Positions 32,843 through 41,552 are shown, counted from the stretch's first letter. The stretch: DNA of 64,000 bases from Stackebrandtia nassauensis DSM 44728 (GCF_000024545.1 NC_013947.1:2046001-2110000); one strand, 5' to 3'. Made by a program: numbers and translations. Notes: generated by a model not told the origin, from the letters alone.

Positions 32843-33262
32843 ATGAGTGTTGTGACCCTCTCCATAGATGACGGCAACAAGATCCTTCGTGACAACTTCG
32901 CCCCGTGGGTGCAGGACCTCGGCCTGGAGGTCGTCGCGCTCGGCGACGCCAGCGCCACCCTACGGCTACCGCACTCACCCCGGCTCAACCGGGAAGGCGG
33001 CGCGCTGTGCGGTCAGGCCATGATGGCCGCCGCCGACACCGCCACCGTGATCGCGATCAGTTCCGCCAGCGGCGGCTTCCGTCCGATGACGACGGTGCAG
33101 CAGTCGACGACGTTCCGGCGACCGGTACTGGACGGCGACGTCACCGTCGTGGCCCGGATCGGCAAGCTCGGCCGCACGATGGCGTTCGTCGACATCGACA
33201 TCCGCGACGAGGCCAGAACCGTTGTGGCGCAAGCCAGCACGGTCTACGCGATCCTGGGCTGA
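32843..33262 (+). CDS. PaaI-type hotdog-fold thioesterase
   Basis: 139 aa. Hotdog fold with LNREGGALCGQAMMAAADTA (helix and the active-site region) and TTVQQSTTFRRPV, the PaaI/YbgC-like acyl-CoA thioesterase pattern. It probably trims an acyl- or aryl-CoA; substrate unknown. ATG 32843 is chosen for family length, although no Shine-Dalgarno is seen. It is divergent from ahpC and followed 3 nt later by a convergent response regulator. Confidence 0.83.
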   Translation: MSVVTLSIDDGNKILRDNFAPWVQDLGLEVVALGDASATLRLPHSPRLNREGGALCGQAMMAAADTATVIAISSASGGFRPMTTVQQSTTFRRPVLDGDVTVVARIGKLGRTMAFVDIDIRDEARTVVAQASTVYAILG

Positions 33263-33265
33263 GCC

Positions 33266-33916
33266 TCAGCGGTCGGTCAGGCCCGCGTCGCGGGCCAGCA
33301 GCCCGGCCTGGGTTCGGTTGTCGCAGCCCAGTTTCAGCAGCAGCCGCGACACGTAGCCCTTGACCGTGGCCTCCGACAGGTACAGCCGCTTGCCGATCTC
33401 GGCGTTGGACAGGCCCTCGCCGAGCCGGGCCAGCACCTCGGTCTCGCGTTCGGTCAGCTCGCCCACGAGCGACCGCAGTTCGTCGCGTGTGGACTGCTCG
33501 TCGGCCGAGGCCGCGACCATCCGGCGCGCCGCCACCGGCGACAGCACCACGTGTCCGTCGGCCGCCACCCGCACCAGTCCGATCAGGTCCTCCGGCGGTG
33601 TCGACTTCACCAGGAACCCCATCGCCCCGGCCCGTAGCGCCCGCAGTACATAGTGGTCGGCGTCGAAGGTCGTCAGCGCCACCACCTTCGGCGGTTCGGG
33701 CAGTTTCGCGATCCGCTCGATCGCCGTCAGGCCGTCGACACCGGGCATCCGCAGGTCCATCAGCACCACGTCGGGCCGGTGCCGCACCACCGCCTCCACC
33801 CCGGCCGCGCCGTCCAGCGCGGTGTCGATCACCTCGATGTCGTTCGCCGAACCCAGGATGGTGCGCAGATGCGCGCACACCATCGGCTCGTCGTCGACGA
33901 CGACCACCCGGATCAC
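33266..33916 (-). CDS. Two-component response regulator, NarL/FixJ (LuxR-HTH) family
   Basis: 216 aa. Receiver domain with the acidic pair in VVVDDEP, phosphoacceptor Asp in VVLMDLRMPG (about residue 53) and Lys in FLVKSTPPED. The C-terminal LuxR-type HTH is ELTERETEVLARLGEGLSNAEIG. GTG 33916 overlaps the kinase stop (GTGA), so kinase and regulator are coupled. Partner of the histidine kinase directly upstream; the signal and regulon are unknown. Confidence 0.93.
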   Translation of the reverse strand: MIRVVVVDDEPMVCAHLRTILGSANDIEVIDTALDGAAGVEAVVRHRPDVVLMDLRMPGVDGLTAIERIAKLPEPPKVVALTTFDADHYVLRALRAGAMGFLVKSTPPEDLIGLVRVAADGHVVLSPVAARRMVAASADEQSTRDELRSLVGELTERETEVLARLGEGLSNAEIGKRLYLSEATVKGYVSRLLLKLGCDNRTQAGLLARDAGLTDR

Positions 33917-35124
33917 GGCCGTCCCGCCTCACCGGTGGGAACCCGCGGCAGCCTCGCCACCACGGTGAAACCACCGCCGTCCCCGGCATCGGCGGTCAGC
34001 GTCCCGCCCAGCAGCTCGACCCGCTGCCGCAACCCGTCCAGTCCGGTACCCGAACCGGTCGCCGCCAGCGCCGGGTCGCCCGGATGTCGCGGCGGCCCGT
34101 TGCCGACGCTCACCCGCAGCCACTCGTCGTCCCGTCCGACCCGCACCGCGGCCTCCGCCCCCGGAGCGTGTTTGCGCACATTGGTCAGTGCTTCCTGGAC
34201 GACCCGGTAAACGGTGCGCCCCACGGCGGCCGTCACCGCCGCGTCCTCGACGTCGAGCTTCACCGGCACTCCCACCGTCCGCGACTCGTCCGCCAGTTCC
34301 CCCAGATCCGGCAGCTCCACCACCGTGGTGTCCAGATCGGCCGTCGCGTCCGGCGGCTCGGACCGCAGCACCCCGATCACGTCCCGCAGCTCCTCCAGCG
34401 CCTGACTGCCCGCCGACCGCAACTCCTCGGCGACGCCGCGGGTCGTCTCGTCGTCAGTGGTCATCCGCAACGCCCCGGCCTGCAACACCATCAGGCTCAC
34501 CCGGTGCGACACCACGTCGTGCATATCGGACGCCAGCCGCAGCCGCTCCTCGACCCGCGCCTGCTCGGCCAGCAGCCACCGCTCCCGCTCGGCCCGCTCC
34601 GCGCGATCCGTCAGCGCGGCGATCAACCGCCGCCGTGCCGCCACGTACATGCCCAGCAGCGCCGGGACCAGTACGAACAGGGCACTGGTGGTGACGGTGA
34701 ACCACGAAAGCCGCCACGGCTGTGCCACCAGCGCGGCCAGCACCCCCAACAGCGTCCAGGCCGCGATGCGGTGCCGCGCGTACACCACCGCGCTGTAGGC
34801 GGCGATCGGAATCGACACCGGCATCCACGGCTCCCCGTGCTCCCGGGCCGGTGACGCGATCGCCTCCACGACCGCCGCGACCACCGGAACCGCCGCCAGC
34901 ACGGCGATGCCCAAGACCAGCAGCGGCCACCGCCGCCGAAACAGCAGGCTCACGTCGGAGGCCAGCTGCCCGACCCAGATCAGCACCGTCGCGGTCACCA
35001 GCCCGGTGCCGGCCGGCTGCGACAGCAACGCGGTGACGGTGAAGGCGACCTCCACCGCGACACACGTCAGCATCACGGCCGCGTCGAAGACGAACGACCG
35101 CGTGGGACGCCACGTCTTGGTCAC
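33913..35124 (-). CDS. Sensor histidine kinase (HisKA_3 type)
   Basis: 403 aa. Several N-terminal transmembrane helices (about 15-160) form the sensor, then HisKA_3 with the phosphorylated His in SDMHDVVSHRVSLMV, and a HATPase_c domain (NVRKHAPGA as N-box; GTGLDGLRQRVELLGG as G-box). GTG 35124 starts VTKTWRPTRSF; another GTG 9 nt upstream is also possible (weak GGG before it). 4-bp overlap with the response regulator. No dedicated extracellular sensor domain, so it may sense membrane or wall state (inference). Confidence 0.92.
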   Translation of the reverse strand: MTKTWRPTRSFVFDAAVMLTCVAVEVAFTVTALLSQPAGTGLVTATVLIWVGQLASDVSLLFRRRWPLLVLGIAVLAAVPVVAAVVEAIASPAREHGEPWMPVSIPIAAYSAVVYARHRIAAWTLLGVLAALVAQPWRLSWFTVTTSALFVLVPALLGMYVAARRRLIAALTDRAERAERERWLLAEQARVEERLRLASDMHDVVSHRVSLMVLQAGALRMTTDDETTRGVAEELRSAGSQALEELRDVIGVLRSEPPDATADLDTTVVELPDLGELADESRTVGVPVKLDVEDAAVTAAVGRTVYRVVQEALTNVRKHAPGAEAAVRVGRDDEWLRVSVGNGPPRHPGDPALAATGSGTGLDGLRQRVELLGGTLTADAGDGGGFTVVARLPRVPTGEAGRP

Positions 35125-35292
35125 GACCGACACGCTACCCAGGCCGGACGGCGATGGCACGGTGTCACGGCGCATCACCGACGAAAGTCGCATCCGCCGC
35201 GACCATCGTCGGCGCCGTTCCCCACGTTCTCCGCTATCGGCGATACCCCGTCGGCGGCTGCAATGGACTCCACAACGACGAGAGGACGCACC

Positions 35293-36219
35293 ATGAACCG
35301 CCGCAAGCTGCTTCGCACCGCCGCCGTAGTGGGGGCGGGCGGCGCCGCCGTGGCCACCGCCGGAATCGCCACCGCCGCCGGACGCGAGGGCGCACCGACC
35401 TACGTCTTCGTCAACGGCGCCAACGGAACCGGCATGGGCTTCAACGCCCTGGGCCTGCGCGGCCACCGCTCGGTCGCGGTGGAGTTGCCCGGCCACACCG
35501 AGGGCCACTTCCCGATCGAGTACCAGGCCCCGCAGGACCTCATCACCTGGGCCAACATGGAATCGCCGATGCGGAACGTCGGCCTGGACGACTACGTGCA
35601 GGCCACCATCGACGTGGTCAAGACCGTCGCCGAGTACGGCCCCGTGATCCTGGTGGGACAGAGCATGGGCGGCGCCACCATCACCAAGGTCGGCAACGCG
35701 ATCCCCGAGTACATCGACCACATGGTCTACGACACCGCCTACTGCTGCGTCGAACTGGAAACCATGTACGAGTACACCCAGACCGACGAGAACGAGGGCT
35801 CCCTCGGCGACTCGCTCGCCCCCTGGATCGTCGGCGACCCGCAGAAGATCGGCGCCATCCGCATGAACTGGCGCAGCGCCGACCCCGAGTTCGTCGCCGC
35901 CGCCAAGGCCGCCTACCTGGCCGACGGCACCGACGAGGCCATCCTGTCCCTGCTGGCGGCCCTGCAACCGGACGAGTCGATCGCGGCGATCACCGAGAAC
36001 GCCCAGGTCGAGAAGGACACCTGGGGCACCATCCCGCGCACCTACATCCGCCACACCCGCGACAAGATGCTGCCGATCGCGTTGCAGAACCGGATGATCG
36101 ACGAAGCCGACGCGCTGACACCCGACAACCCGTTCAACGTCCACTCCGTCAAGGCCAGCCACGTGGGCACCGCCAAGGCGCACAAGAAGATCCTCGAGAT
36201 CCTCGTCGACCTGGCTTGA
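35293..36219 (+). CDS. Tat-exported alpha/beta hydrolase (esterase-like)
   Basis: 308 aa. The signal MNRRKLLRTAAVVGAGGAAV looks twin-arginine, with cleavage near ATAAGRE. The mature fold has VFVNGANGTGMGFN (oxyanion side), VILVGQSMGG (nucleophile Ser), and a C-terminal SVKASHVG with the likely catalytic His. Closest in pattern to HNL/MES-type esterases. AGAGGA lies 7 nt before ATG 35293; an upstream in-frame ATG would bury the signal. Divergent from the two-component system, a possible target of it. Confidence 0.85.
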   Translation: MNRRKLLRTAAVVGAGGAAVATAGIATAAGREGAPTYVFVNGANGTGMGFNALGLRGHRSVAVELPGHTEGHFPIEYQAPQDLITWANMESPMRNVGLDDYVQATIDVVKTVAEYGPVILVGQSMGGATITKVGNAIPEYIDHMVYDTAYCCVELETMYEYTQTDENEGSLGDSLAPWIVGDPQKIGAIRMNWRSADPEFVAAAKAAYLADGTDEAILSLLAALQPDESIAAITENAQVEKDTWGTIPRTYIRHTRDKMLPIALQNRMIDEADALTPDNPFNVHSVKASHVGTAKAHKKILEILVDLA

Positions 36220-36293
36220 TCCGGCCCGACCTCCGCACCAGCCCGGCCGAAAACCAGCGGCAGCCGTGACATCGGCCGGGCTAGGCTGCCGCC

Positions 36294-37088
36294 ATGACCG
36301 ATTGGCAGCGCGTCAAGGACGCCGACTTCGCCGTACCCGACGACAAGCCGCTGGCGGACCTCGTCGCCGAACTGACCGGGAACCTTCGCTCGCCCGATCC
36401 GGTGCTGCGGGACGAGCAGTCCTACTACGTGCTCGCCACCTGGGTCGAGAAGGGCGTCCTGGACGGCGATCTGGAACGGCTGGGCGACGAGATGGCCGCG
36501 CTGCTGGACGATCCCGAGGTCCAGGCCCGGACCTTCGCGACGCTGATCCTCGGCGAGATCGTCGACCGGGGCACGTACTTCCCGCGCTGGCTGGACGCCT
36601 TCGCGAACTGGTATCCGTCCGAAGTCGACCTTCGCGGTCACGACGAGAAGCTGGGCTGGCTGCACGCCGTGGCCCACGGCGCCGACACCCTCAAGGCCTT
36701 CGGCGGCCACACCGACGTCGACCCCGCCCGGATGCTTTCGATTGCCGCCCAACGACTCCTGGCACCCACCGAGTTCGTGTGGCGCGACCAGGAGGACGAC
36801 CGGCTCGCCTTCGCCGTCGCGCACGTCCTGACCCGCCCCGAACTCACCGAGGCCGACTCCGTCGGCTGGCTGGCGGCCGTCGACACCGACTTCACGTCCG
36901 GCGAACCCGGACCGCCCCCGCCGCACGCCTCCAACACGATGCGCACCCTGCGGCTGCTGTACATCCTCGCCGACCGGGGCGTGCGCCCCAGCTGGCGCGG
37001 CGGTGACGTGACCCAGCTTCAGCACCGCGACGCGGTCAAGCAACGCCTCGCCGAGGTACTGGCGCGGGTCGCCCCGTTCACGGGCTGA
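36294..37088 (+). CDS. DUF2785 family protein
   Basis: 264 aa, cytosolic and all-helical. LRSPDPVLRDEQSYYVLATWVEKG, RGTYFPRWLDAF and GWLHAVAHGADTLKAF are the recurring DUF2785 segments. No catalytic motif is evident; the role is unknown. ATG 36294 has TAGGCT ending 6 nt upstream and no Shine-Dalgarno, so leaderless initiation is likely. A hairpin-rich stretch (36240-36290) lies in front. It ends 14 nt from the convergent PRPP synthetase. Confidence 0.85.
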   Translation: MTDWQRVKDADFAVPDDKPLADLVAELTGNLRSPDPVLRDEQSYYVLATWVEKGVLDGDLERLGDEMAALLDDPEVQARTFATLILGEIVDRGTYFPRWLDAFANWYPSEVDLRGHDEKLGWLHAVAHGADTLKAFGGHTDVDPARMLSIAAQRLLAPTEFVWRDQEDDRLAFAVAHVLTRPELTEADSVGWLAAVDTDFTSGEPGPPPPHASNTMRTLRLLYILADRGVRPSWRGGDVTQLQHRDAVKQRLAEVLARVAPFTG

Positions 37089-37102
37089 GCCAGACCCAGC
37101 CC

Positions 37103-38047
37103 TCAGGTGAACAGCACGCTCAGGCTCTCGCGGTTGTGGATGCGGCGGATGGCCTCGGCGAACAGCGGCGCCACCGACACCGTCGACACCCGTGGCGACA
37201 GTTCGGCCGGGCGGTTCTCCACCGTGTCGGTGCACCACAGCGTCTCGATCGCCGAGGCGTCGAGGCGTGGCATCGCCTTCTCGGTGAACACGCCGTGGGT
37301 GACCGCCGCCCGCACCGAGCGGGCGCCCTTCTCGATCAGGGTGTCGGCGACCTCGGCCAGGGTCCCGGCCGTGATGGTGAAGTCGTCGACGATGACCGCG
37401 TTGCGGCCGTCGACGTCACCGATCAGGTCGGCGATCCTGGCGCTCTCGGTGTGGTCGATGCGTTCCTTGTCCGCGATCGCCAGCGGGGCGCCGAGCCGTT
37501 TGGCGTACTGCTTGGCCTTCTTGGCGAAGCCCGCGTCGGGGGAGACGATCACCAGGTCGTCCAGTTTCTCGGCCGCGATCGCGTCGGACAGCACCGGCTC
37601 TCCGTAGAGATCGTCGACCGGCACGCCGAAGAAGCCCTGGATCTGGGGCGCGTGCAGGTCGAGGGTCACCACGCGGTCGGCTCCGGCGGCCTCGATGGAC
37701 TGGGCGCACACCCGGGCCCGGATCGAGACCCGGGGCTCGTCCTTCTTGTCGCCCTTGGCATAGCTGAAGTAGGGGATGATCACGGTCACCGAGGCGGCGG
37801 AGGCGCGCTTGAGCGCGTCCACCCAGAACAGCAGTTCCATGAAGTGGTCGTTGGCGGGGAACACCGTCGACTGCACCAGGTAGACGTGCCGTCCCCGGAC
37901 GTTCTGCCCGATCTTGACGAACAGGTTGCCGTCCGAGAACTGATGCACCTCGCCTTCGCCTACGGGCACTTGGAGGATTCGGCAGATTTCCTTGGTCAGC
38001 AATGGCGAGGCTGAGCCTCCCAGGACCACCAGTTCGTCGTCGCGCAT
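37103..38047 (-). CDS. prs: Ribose-phosphate pyrophosphokinase, divergent paralogue
   Basis: 314 aa, normal length. FSDGNLFVKI, QSTVFPANDHFMELL, DLHAPQIQGFF and the loop VDDFTITAGTL identify the PRPP synthetase family (ATP plus ribose 5-phosphate to PRPP). The ribose-phosphate loop is atypical: the usual DDxxDTAGT has Ile in place of the third Asp, and the GG after SPD is missing (SPDAGFAKKAKQ). It may therefore be a specialised second copy or use another substrate. AGGGAAG lies before ATG 38047. It stands alone between DUF2785 and a TetR gene, not next to glmU as a main prs often is. Confidence 0.82.
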   Translation of the reverse strand: MRDDELVVLGGSASPLLTKEICRILQVPVGEGEVHQFSDGNLFVKIGQNVRGRHVYLVQSTVFPANDHFMELLFWVDALKRASAASVTVIIPYFSYAKGDKKDEPRVSIRARVCAQSIEAAGADRVVTLDLHAPQIQGFFGVPVDDLYGEPVLSDAIAAEKLDDLVIVSPDAGFAKKAKQYAKRLGAPLAIADKERIDHTESARIADLIGDVDGRNAVIVDDFTITAGTLAEVADTLIEKGARSVRAAVTHGVFTEKAMPRLDASAIETLWCTDTVENRPAELSPRVSTVSVAPLFAEAIRRIHNRESLSVLFT

Positions 38048-38185
38048 GATCTTCCCTAAACATTCGCGGGCGGCGTCTGAACGCTGACTTCAACCCGCCG
38101 GGGCGAGTCGCACAGCGGCTCGATCCTCTCATGCCGAAATTCAGGAAAGTTTCGCCTAGCTGACACTCTTTGGAGTGAGACTCGA

Positions 38186-38890
38186 CTACTCGCGCAGGTC
38201 GTCACCGTGAGTAGCGTGAAGATTGTCGATTCCTTCGAGCAGTCGCTCCAGCCCGAAACCGAAGAAGTCCGACAACCCTTCGCCGGACTGGAACGCGGGC
38301 GCGTGGAACATCTCGTTGACGAGCGGGTAGCGGTGGTGGGTCTCGGGGTAGTCGACGAACCCGAACCGGGGACCCGGCGTGGCGCGCAACTCGGGCTGCA
38401 CCGCGCCGCGCACGTAGCTGCTGATGGCCAACGCCACGTTCATCGTCACCACCGGGTCCAGTCGCAGCGGCGCCAGGGCTCGCAGTTCGGCTTCCAGCCA
38501 GGCCGTCTCGTTGGGGCCCGCGACCCGGTTGTGCAGCGCGATGTCGATCCACCATGGGTGTTCATGGCAGACCTCGCGCAGCGCCAGCGCCCAGGCGCGG
38601 CAGTTGCCTCGCCAATCGGGGCTGTCGGAAAGCCGCGGCGGCTGGCCCAGACAGGTGTCCATCATGAGCGCGACCAGCTCCTCCTTCCCGGGAAGGTAGC
38701 GGTACAGGGTCATCACTCCGCATCCCAGTTCCTCGGCGAGCCTGGGCATCGACAGTCCCGCAAGCCCTTCGGCGTCGGCCAGCGCTATGGCCACGGTGAC
38801 GATCCCGTCCACGCTCAAGGACGGTTTGCGGCCCCGGCCGGGGGAGGGGCGCTTGCCCCAGAGCAGGGACTGGGCGTCGGGCGTGCTCAC
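38186..38890 (-). CDS. TetR-family regulator with tetracycline-repressor-like C-terminus
   Basis: 234 aa. HTH at about 30-75 (LSMPRLAEELGCGVMTLYRYLPGK), then a TetR_C_1-like domain (HHRYPLVNEM region). GTG 38890 has AAGGGAG 8 nt upstream; a longer start is less likely. Divergent from a DUF2306 membrane protein, separated by 109 nt that hold a long inverted repeat. Likely repressor of that gene and of itself. Confidence 0.9.
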   Translation of the reverse strand: MSTPDAQSLLWGKRPSPGRGRKPSLSVDGIVTVAIALADAEGLAGLSMPRLAEELGCGVMTLYRYLPGKEELVALMMDTCLGQPPRLSDSPDWRGNCRAWALALREVCHEHPWWIDIALHNRVAGPNETAWLEAELRALAPLRLDPVVTMNVALAISSYVRGAVQPELRATPGPRFGFVDYPETHHRYPLVNEMFHAPAFQSGEGLSDFFGFGLERLLEGIDNLHATHGDDLRE

Positions 38891-38973
38891 GGTGGGCTCC
38901 CTTCGGTCTGAAAGCAATCTCCCCTAAGGGGCGAGGGCAGCGAGATTCAGGGTCGGCCGCTGTTGCGTTGATT

Positions 38974-39019
38974 TATGCGTAAGGTTTACGCTTAAGGTTA
39001 TGCGTAAACCTTACTCATA
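38974..39019. promoter_or_regulatory. Long inverted repeat covering the DUF2306 start codon
   Basis: 18-bp arms with one mismatch (38974-38991 with 39002-39019) and a 10-nt centre. Inner arms TAAGGTTTACGC / GCGTAAACCTTA are perfect. The left arm also contains the palindrome GCGTAA-GGT-TTACGC (38977-38991). Predicted double TetR operator; it overlaps codons 1-7 of the target gene. Confidence 0.75.
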
Positions 39020-39761
39020 TAATGGTCCCTGGTGGAAACGTCCGTGGATGATCCCGCTGTGGGTCGTGTGCGGCGCTTTCTTCGCGTGGCGCACTCCCGC
39101 CTATCTCGGCTTCACCCCCGAGGCGTCCTTCGTGGCGCTGCGCGACAACACCCACTACTTGATGCTGTCCGCCCACGTGGTGCTGGGAACCGTCACCCTG
39201 ACCTGTTGCTGCCTGCAACTGTGGCCATGGCTGCGGCAGCACCACCCCAAGGTGCACCGGATCAGCGGACGGATCTACGTCACCGCCGTGATCCCGGCCA
39301 GCGTCCTGGCCTTCGTTTCGGCCGTGTGGCAGGACCTCCCGGTGCCCGGACGGATCAGCAACATGACCCTGTCGATCCTGTGGCTGCTCATGACGATCGC
39401 CGGTTTCCGGATGGCCCGCGCTCGCCGGTTCGCCGAACACCGGCGCTGGATGATCCGCAGCTTCGCGCTGTGCATTTCCATCATCGCCAACCGGGTCTGG
39501 ACCGGCATCATGGTCGTCGCGCTCATGCCGTTCACCGACAGTGTCTACGGCGGTGACTGGGACGCCATGTTCATGGACGCCGCGCTCGCCGCGGTGTGGC
39601 TGAGCTGGATCGTGAACCTGCTCATCGCCGAGTGGTGGATCGAGCGCACCCGACGGCCGCGCCCGAAGCCGCCGACCGGACCGGTCACCGGCGACGGCAC
39701 CCGTCCCGCGGCCGTGGCGGGCCACCGTGACACGCCGCCGGTTCCACTATCCGGGAGTTAA
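39000..39761 (+). CDS. DUF2306 integral membrane protein
   Basis: 253 aa with about six transmembrane helices and conserved His residues: HYLMLSAHVVLG, HHPKVHRISGRIYV and AEHRRWMIRSFAL are the DUF2306 motifs, where His pairs may bind haem or metal (inference). The C-terminal 40 residues are a Pro-rich hydrophilic tail. ATG 39000 lies inside the operator, with AAGG only 2 nt before it, so a start further in cannot be excluded. Divergent from its probable TetR repressor. Confidence 0.78.
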   Translation: MRKPYSYNGPWWKRPWMIPLWVVCGAFFAWRTPAYLGFTPEASFVALRDNTHYLMLSAHVVLGTVTLTCCCLQLWPWLRQHHPKVHRISGRIYVTAVIPASVLAFVSAVWQDLPVPGRISNMTLSILWLLMTIAGFRMARARRFAEHRRWMIRSFALCISIIANRVWTGIMVVALMPFTDSVYGGDWDAMFMDAALAAVWLSWIVNLLIAEWWIERTRRPRPKPPTGPVTGDGTRPAAVAGHRDTPPVPLSGS

Positions 39762-39791
39762 TGGTCACTAAGTGGAAGCGGATGGCATACT
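39762..39791 (+). promoter_or_regulatory. Weak promoter for the cimA leader
   Basis: TGGTCA (39762-39767), an 18-nt spacer, then CATACT (39786-39791). A start 7-8 nt on would coincide with GTG 39799, making the leader peptide leaderless. Confidence 0.4.
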
Positions 39792-39798
39792 TCGCGTC

Positions 39799-39849
39799 GT
39801 GACCTTCCAGCTGATTATTAGCTGCGGGCGCGCGGCGGCAGCGACGTAG
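39799..39849 (+). CDS. Putative 16-codon attenuator leader peptide with Ile-Ile
   Basis: GTG start, reading MTFQLIISCGRAAAAT, stop TAG 39847-39849. Two consecutive Ile codons are ATT, a codon rarely used in this high-GC sequence (neighbouring genes use ATC). It lies upstream of cimA, which starts isoleucine synthesis, and is followed by a hairpin (39837-39854), a longer alternative pairing (39827-39838 with 39861-39873) and a terminator. This is the layout of ribosome-mediated attenuation. Too short to be sure it is translated. Confidence 0.5.
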   Translation: MTFQLIISCGRAAAAT

Positions 39850-39873
39850 CTGCCCATATTCCGCCGACGCGCC

Positions 39874-39905
39874 AGACCTTCCGTGCCCGCACGGGGGGTC
39901 TTTTT
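39874..39905 (+). terminator. Attenuator-type terminator before cimA
   Basis: AGACC/GGTCT plus CCGTGC/GCACGG stacked stems (39874-39900) are followed by TTTTT, 30 nt before the cimA ATG. It could also simply end the upstream DUF2306 transcript. Confidence 0.75.
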
Positions 39906-39935
39906 CATGGTCCTCTCGATCTCCAGGAGCCTTGC

Positions 39936-41552
39936 ATGACCACCACGAATCCCGACGAGTTCCACGTTTTCGACACCACGCTGCGCGACGGGGCGCAGCG
40001 TGAGGGCATCAGCTACTCGGTGGCCGACAAACTCGCGGTCACCAAGCTGCTGGACGAACTGGGGGTGGGCTTCATCGAGGGTGGCTGGCCCGGGGCCCTG
40101 CCCTCCGACACCGAGTTCTTCGCCCGCGCCGCCGAGGAACTGACCCTCAAGCACGCCACGCTGGTGGCCTTCGGCGCCACCCGCAAGGCCGGACTCGCCG
40201 TCGAGGACGACCCGCAGGTGGCGGCGTTGCTCGACTCGCGCGCCTCGGCGTGGTGCCTGGTCGCCAAGTCCGACGTGCGGCACGTGAAGCGGGCACTGCG
40301 CACCAGCCCGGAGGAGAACCTGGCGATGGTGGCCGACACCGTCGCCTATGGAGTCTCGTGTGGACGGCGGGTGTTCCTCGACTGCGAGCACTTCTTCGAC
40401 GGCTTCGCCACCGACCCCGACTACGCCACCGCCGTGGTGCGCACCGCGCTGGACGCCGGAGCCGACGTCGTGGTCCTGTGCGACACCAACGGCGGCATGC
40501 TGCCGTCGGGGATCTCGCGCACCATCACCGAACTGCGCGAACGCCTGGGCGGCAACCCCCGCCTGGGCATCCACTGCCAGGACGACACCGCCTGCGCCGT
40601 GGCCAACACCATCACCGCCGTCGAGGCCGGGGTCATGCACGTACAGGGCACCGCCAACGGCTACGGCGAGCGCCCCGGCAACGCCGACCTGTTCGCCGTC
40701 GTCGGCAACCTCGCCACCAAGATGGGCATGGACGTGCTTCCCGACGGCGGCCTGGCCAAGCTCACCCACGTGTCGCACGCGATCGCCGAACTGGCCAACC
40801 TCGCTCCCGACTCGCACCAGGCCTACGTCGGTCACGCCGCCTTCGCCCACAAGGCCGGACTGCACGCCAGCGCCATCAAAGTGGACCCACAGCTGTACAA
40901 CCACATAGATCCGTCCGTTGTGGGCAACGACATGCGGATCCTGGTCACCGAGATGGCCGGACGGGCCAGCATCGAACTCAAGGCCAAGGAACTGGGCCTG
41001 GACCTGTCGGGCCACCCCGAGACCCTCAACCGGGTCACCAAACGGGTCAAGGACCTCGAGGCGCGCGGCTGGAGCTTCGAGGCCGCCGACGCGTCCTTCG
41101 AACTGCTGGTGCGCGACGAACTGGCCACCGGCCTGACCCGCCACTTCCGGCTGGACAGCTACCGGGTCATCGTCGAACACCGCGGCGACGGCGCGGTCGT
41201 CAGCGAGGCGACGGTCAAGGTGCGCAGCCGCGGCGAACGCGTCATCGCCACCGCCGAGGGCAACGGTCCCGTCAACGCCCTGGACTCGGCGCTGCGCAAG
41301 GCACTCGTCGCCCACTATCCACAGTTGAACGACGTTTCGCTGGCCGACTACAAGGTCCGGATCCTGGCCGGATCCAGCGGCACCGACGCCATCACCCGGG
41401 TGCTGGTGGGCACCACCGACGGCGAACGCGAGTGGACCACCGTCGGCGTCCACGACAACGTCGTCGAGGCCAGCTGGCACGCGCTTTCGGAGGCACTGGC
41501 GTATCGCCTGTCGCGGTTACCACGGCTACCGCGTGTGTCCCGATATCGTTGA
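39936..41552 (+). CDS. cimA: (R)-Citramalate synthase
   Basis: 538 aa. Condenses acetyl-CoA with pyruvate to citramalate, the first step of threonine-independent isoleucine synthesis. FDTTLRDGAQREG (about 10-22) and the HIH/HQD-type metal site (LGIHCQDD) mark the LeuA/HCS catalytic barrel; GHAAFAHKAGLHASA is the subunit-2 motif; the C-terminal 130 residues form the LeuA allosteric dimer domain. The length and FIEGGWPG near the start match CimA type II rather than LeuA. CAGGAG lies before ATG 39936. Probably controlled by the leader just upstream. Confidence 0.92.
   Translation: MTTTNPDEFHVFDTTLRDGAQREGISYSVADKLAVTKLLDELGVGFIEGGWPGALPSDTEFFARAAEELTLKHATLVAFGATRKAGLAVEDDPQVAALLDSRASAWCLVAKSDVRHVKRALRTSPEENLAMVADTVAYGVSCGRRVFLDCEHFFDGFATDPDYATAVVRTALDAGADVVVLCDTNGGMLPSGISRTITELRERLGGNPRLGIHCQDDTACAVANTITAVEAGVMHVQGTANGYGERPGNADLFAVVGNLATKMGMDVLPDGGLAKLTHVSHAIAELANLAPDSHQAYVGHAAFAHKAGLHASAIKVDPQLYNHIDPSVVGNDMRILVTEMAGRASIELKAKELGLDLSGHPETLNRVTKRVKDLEARGWSFEAADASFELLVRDELATGLTRHFRLDSYRVIVEHRGDGAVVSEATVKVRSRGERVIATAEGNGPVNALDSALRKALVAHYPQLNDVSLADYKVRILAGSSGTDAITRVLVGTTDGEREWTTVGVHDNVVEASWHALSEALAYRLSRLPRLPRVSRYR

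Noticed and set aside
35125-36183. Extension of the histidine kinase frame to 756 aa
   Set aside because: The extra part is antisense to the Tat hydrolase gene; no kinase of this type has such a region.
39768-41480. 570-codon minus-strand frame
   Set aside because: Antisense to cimA; no motifs, composition of a shadow frame.
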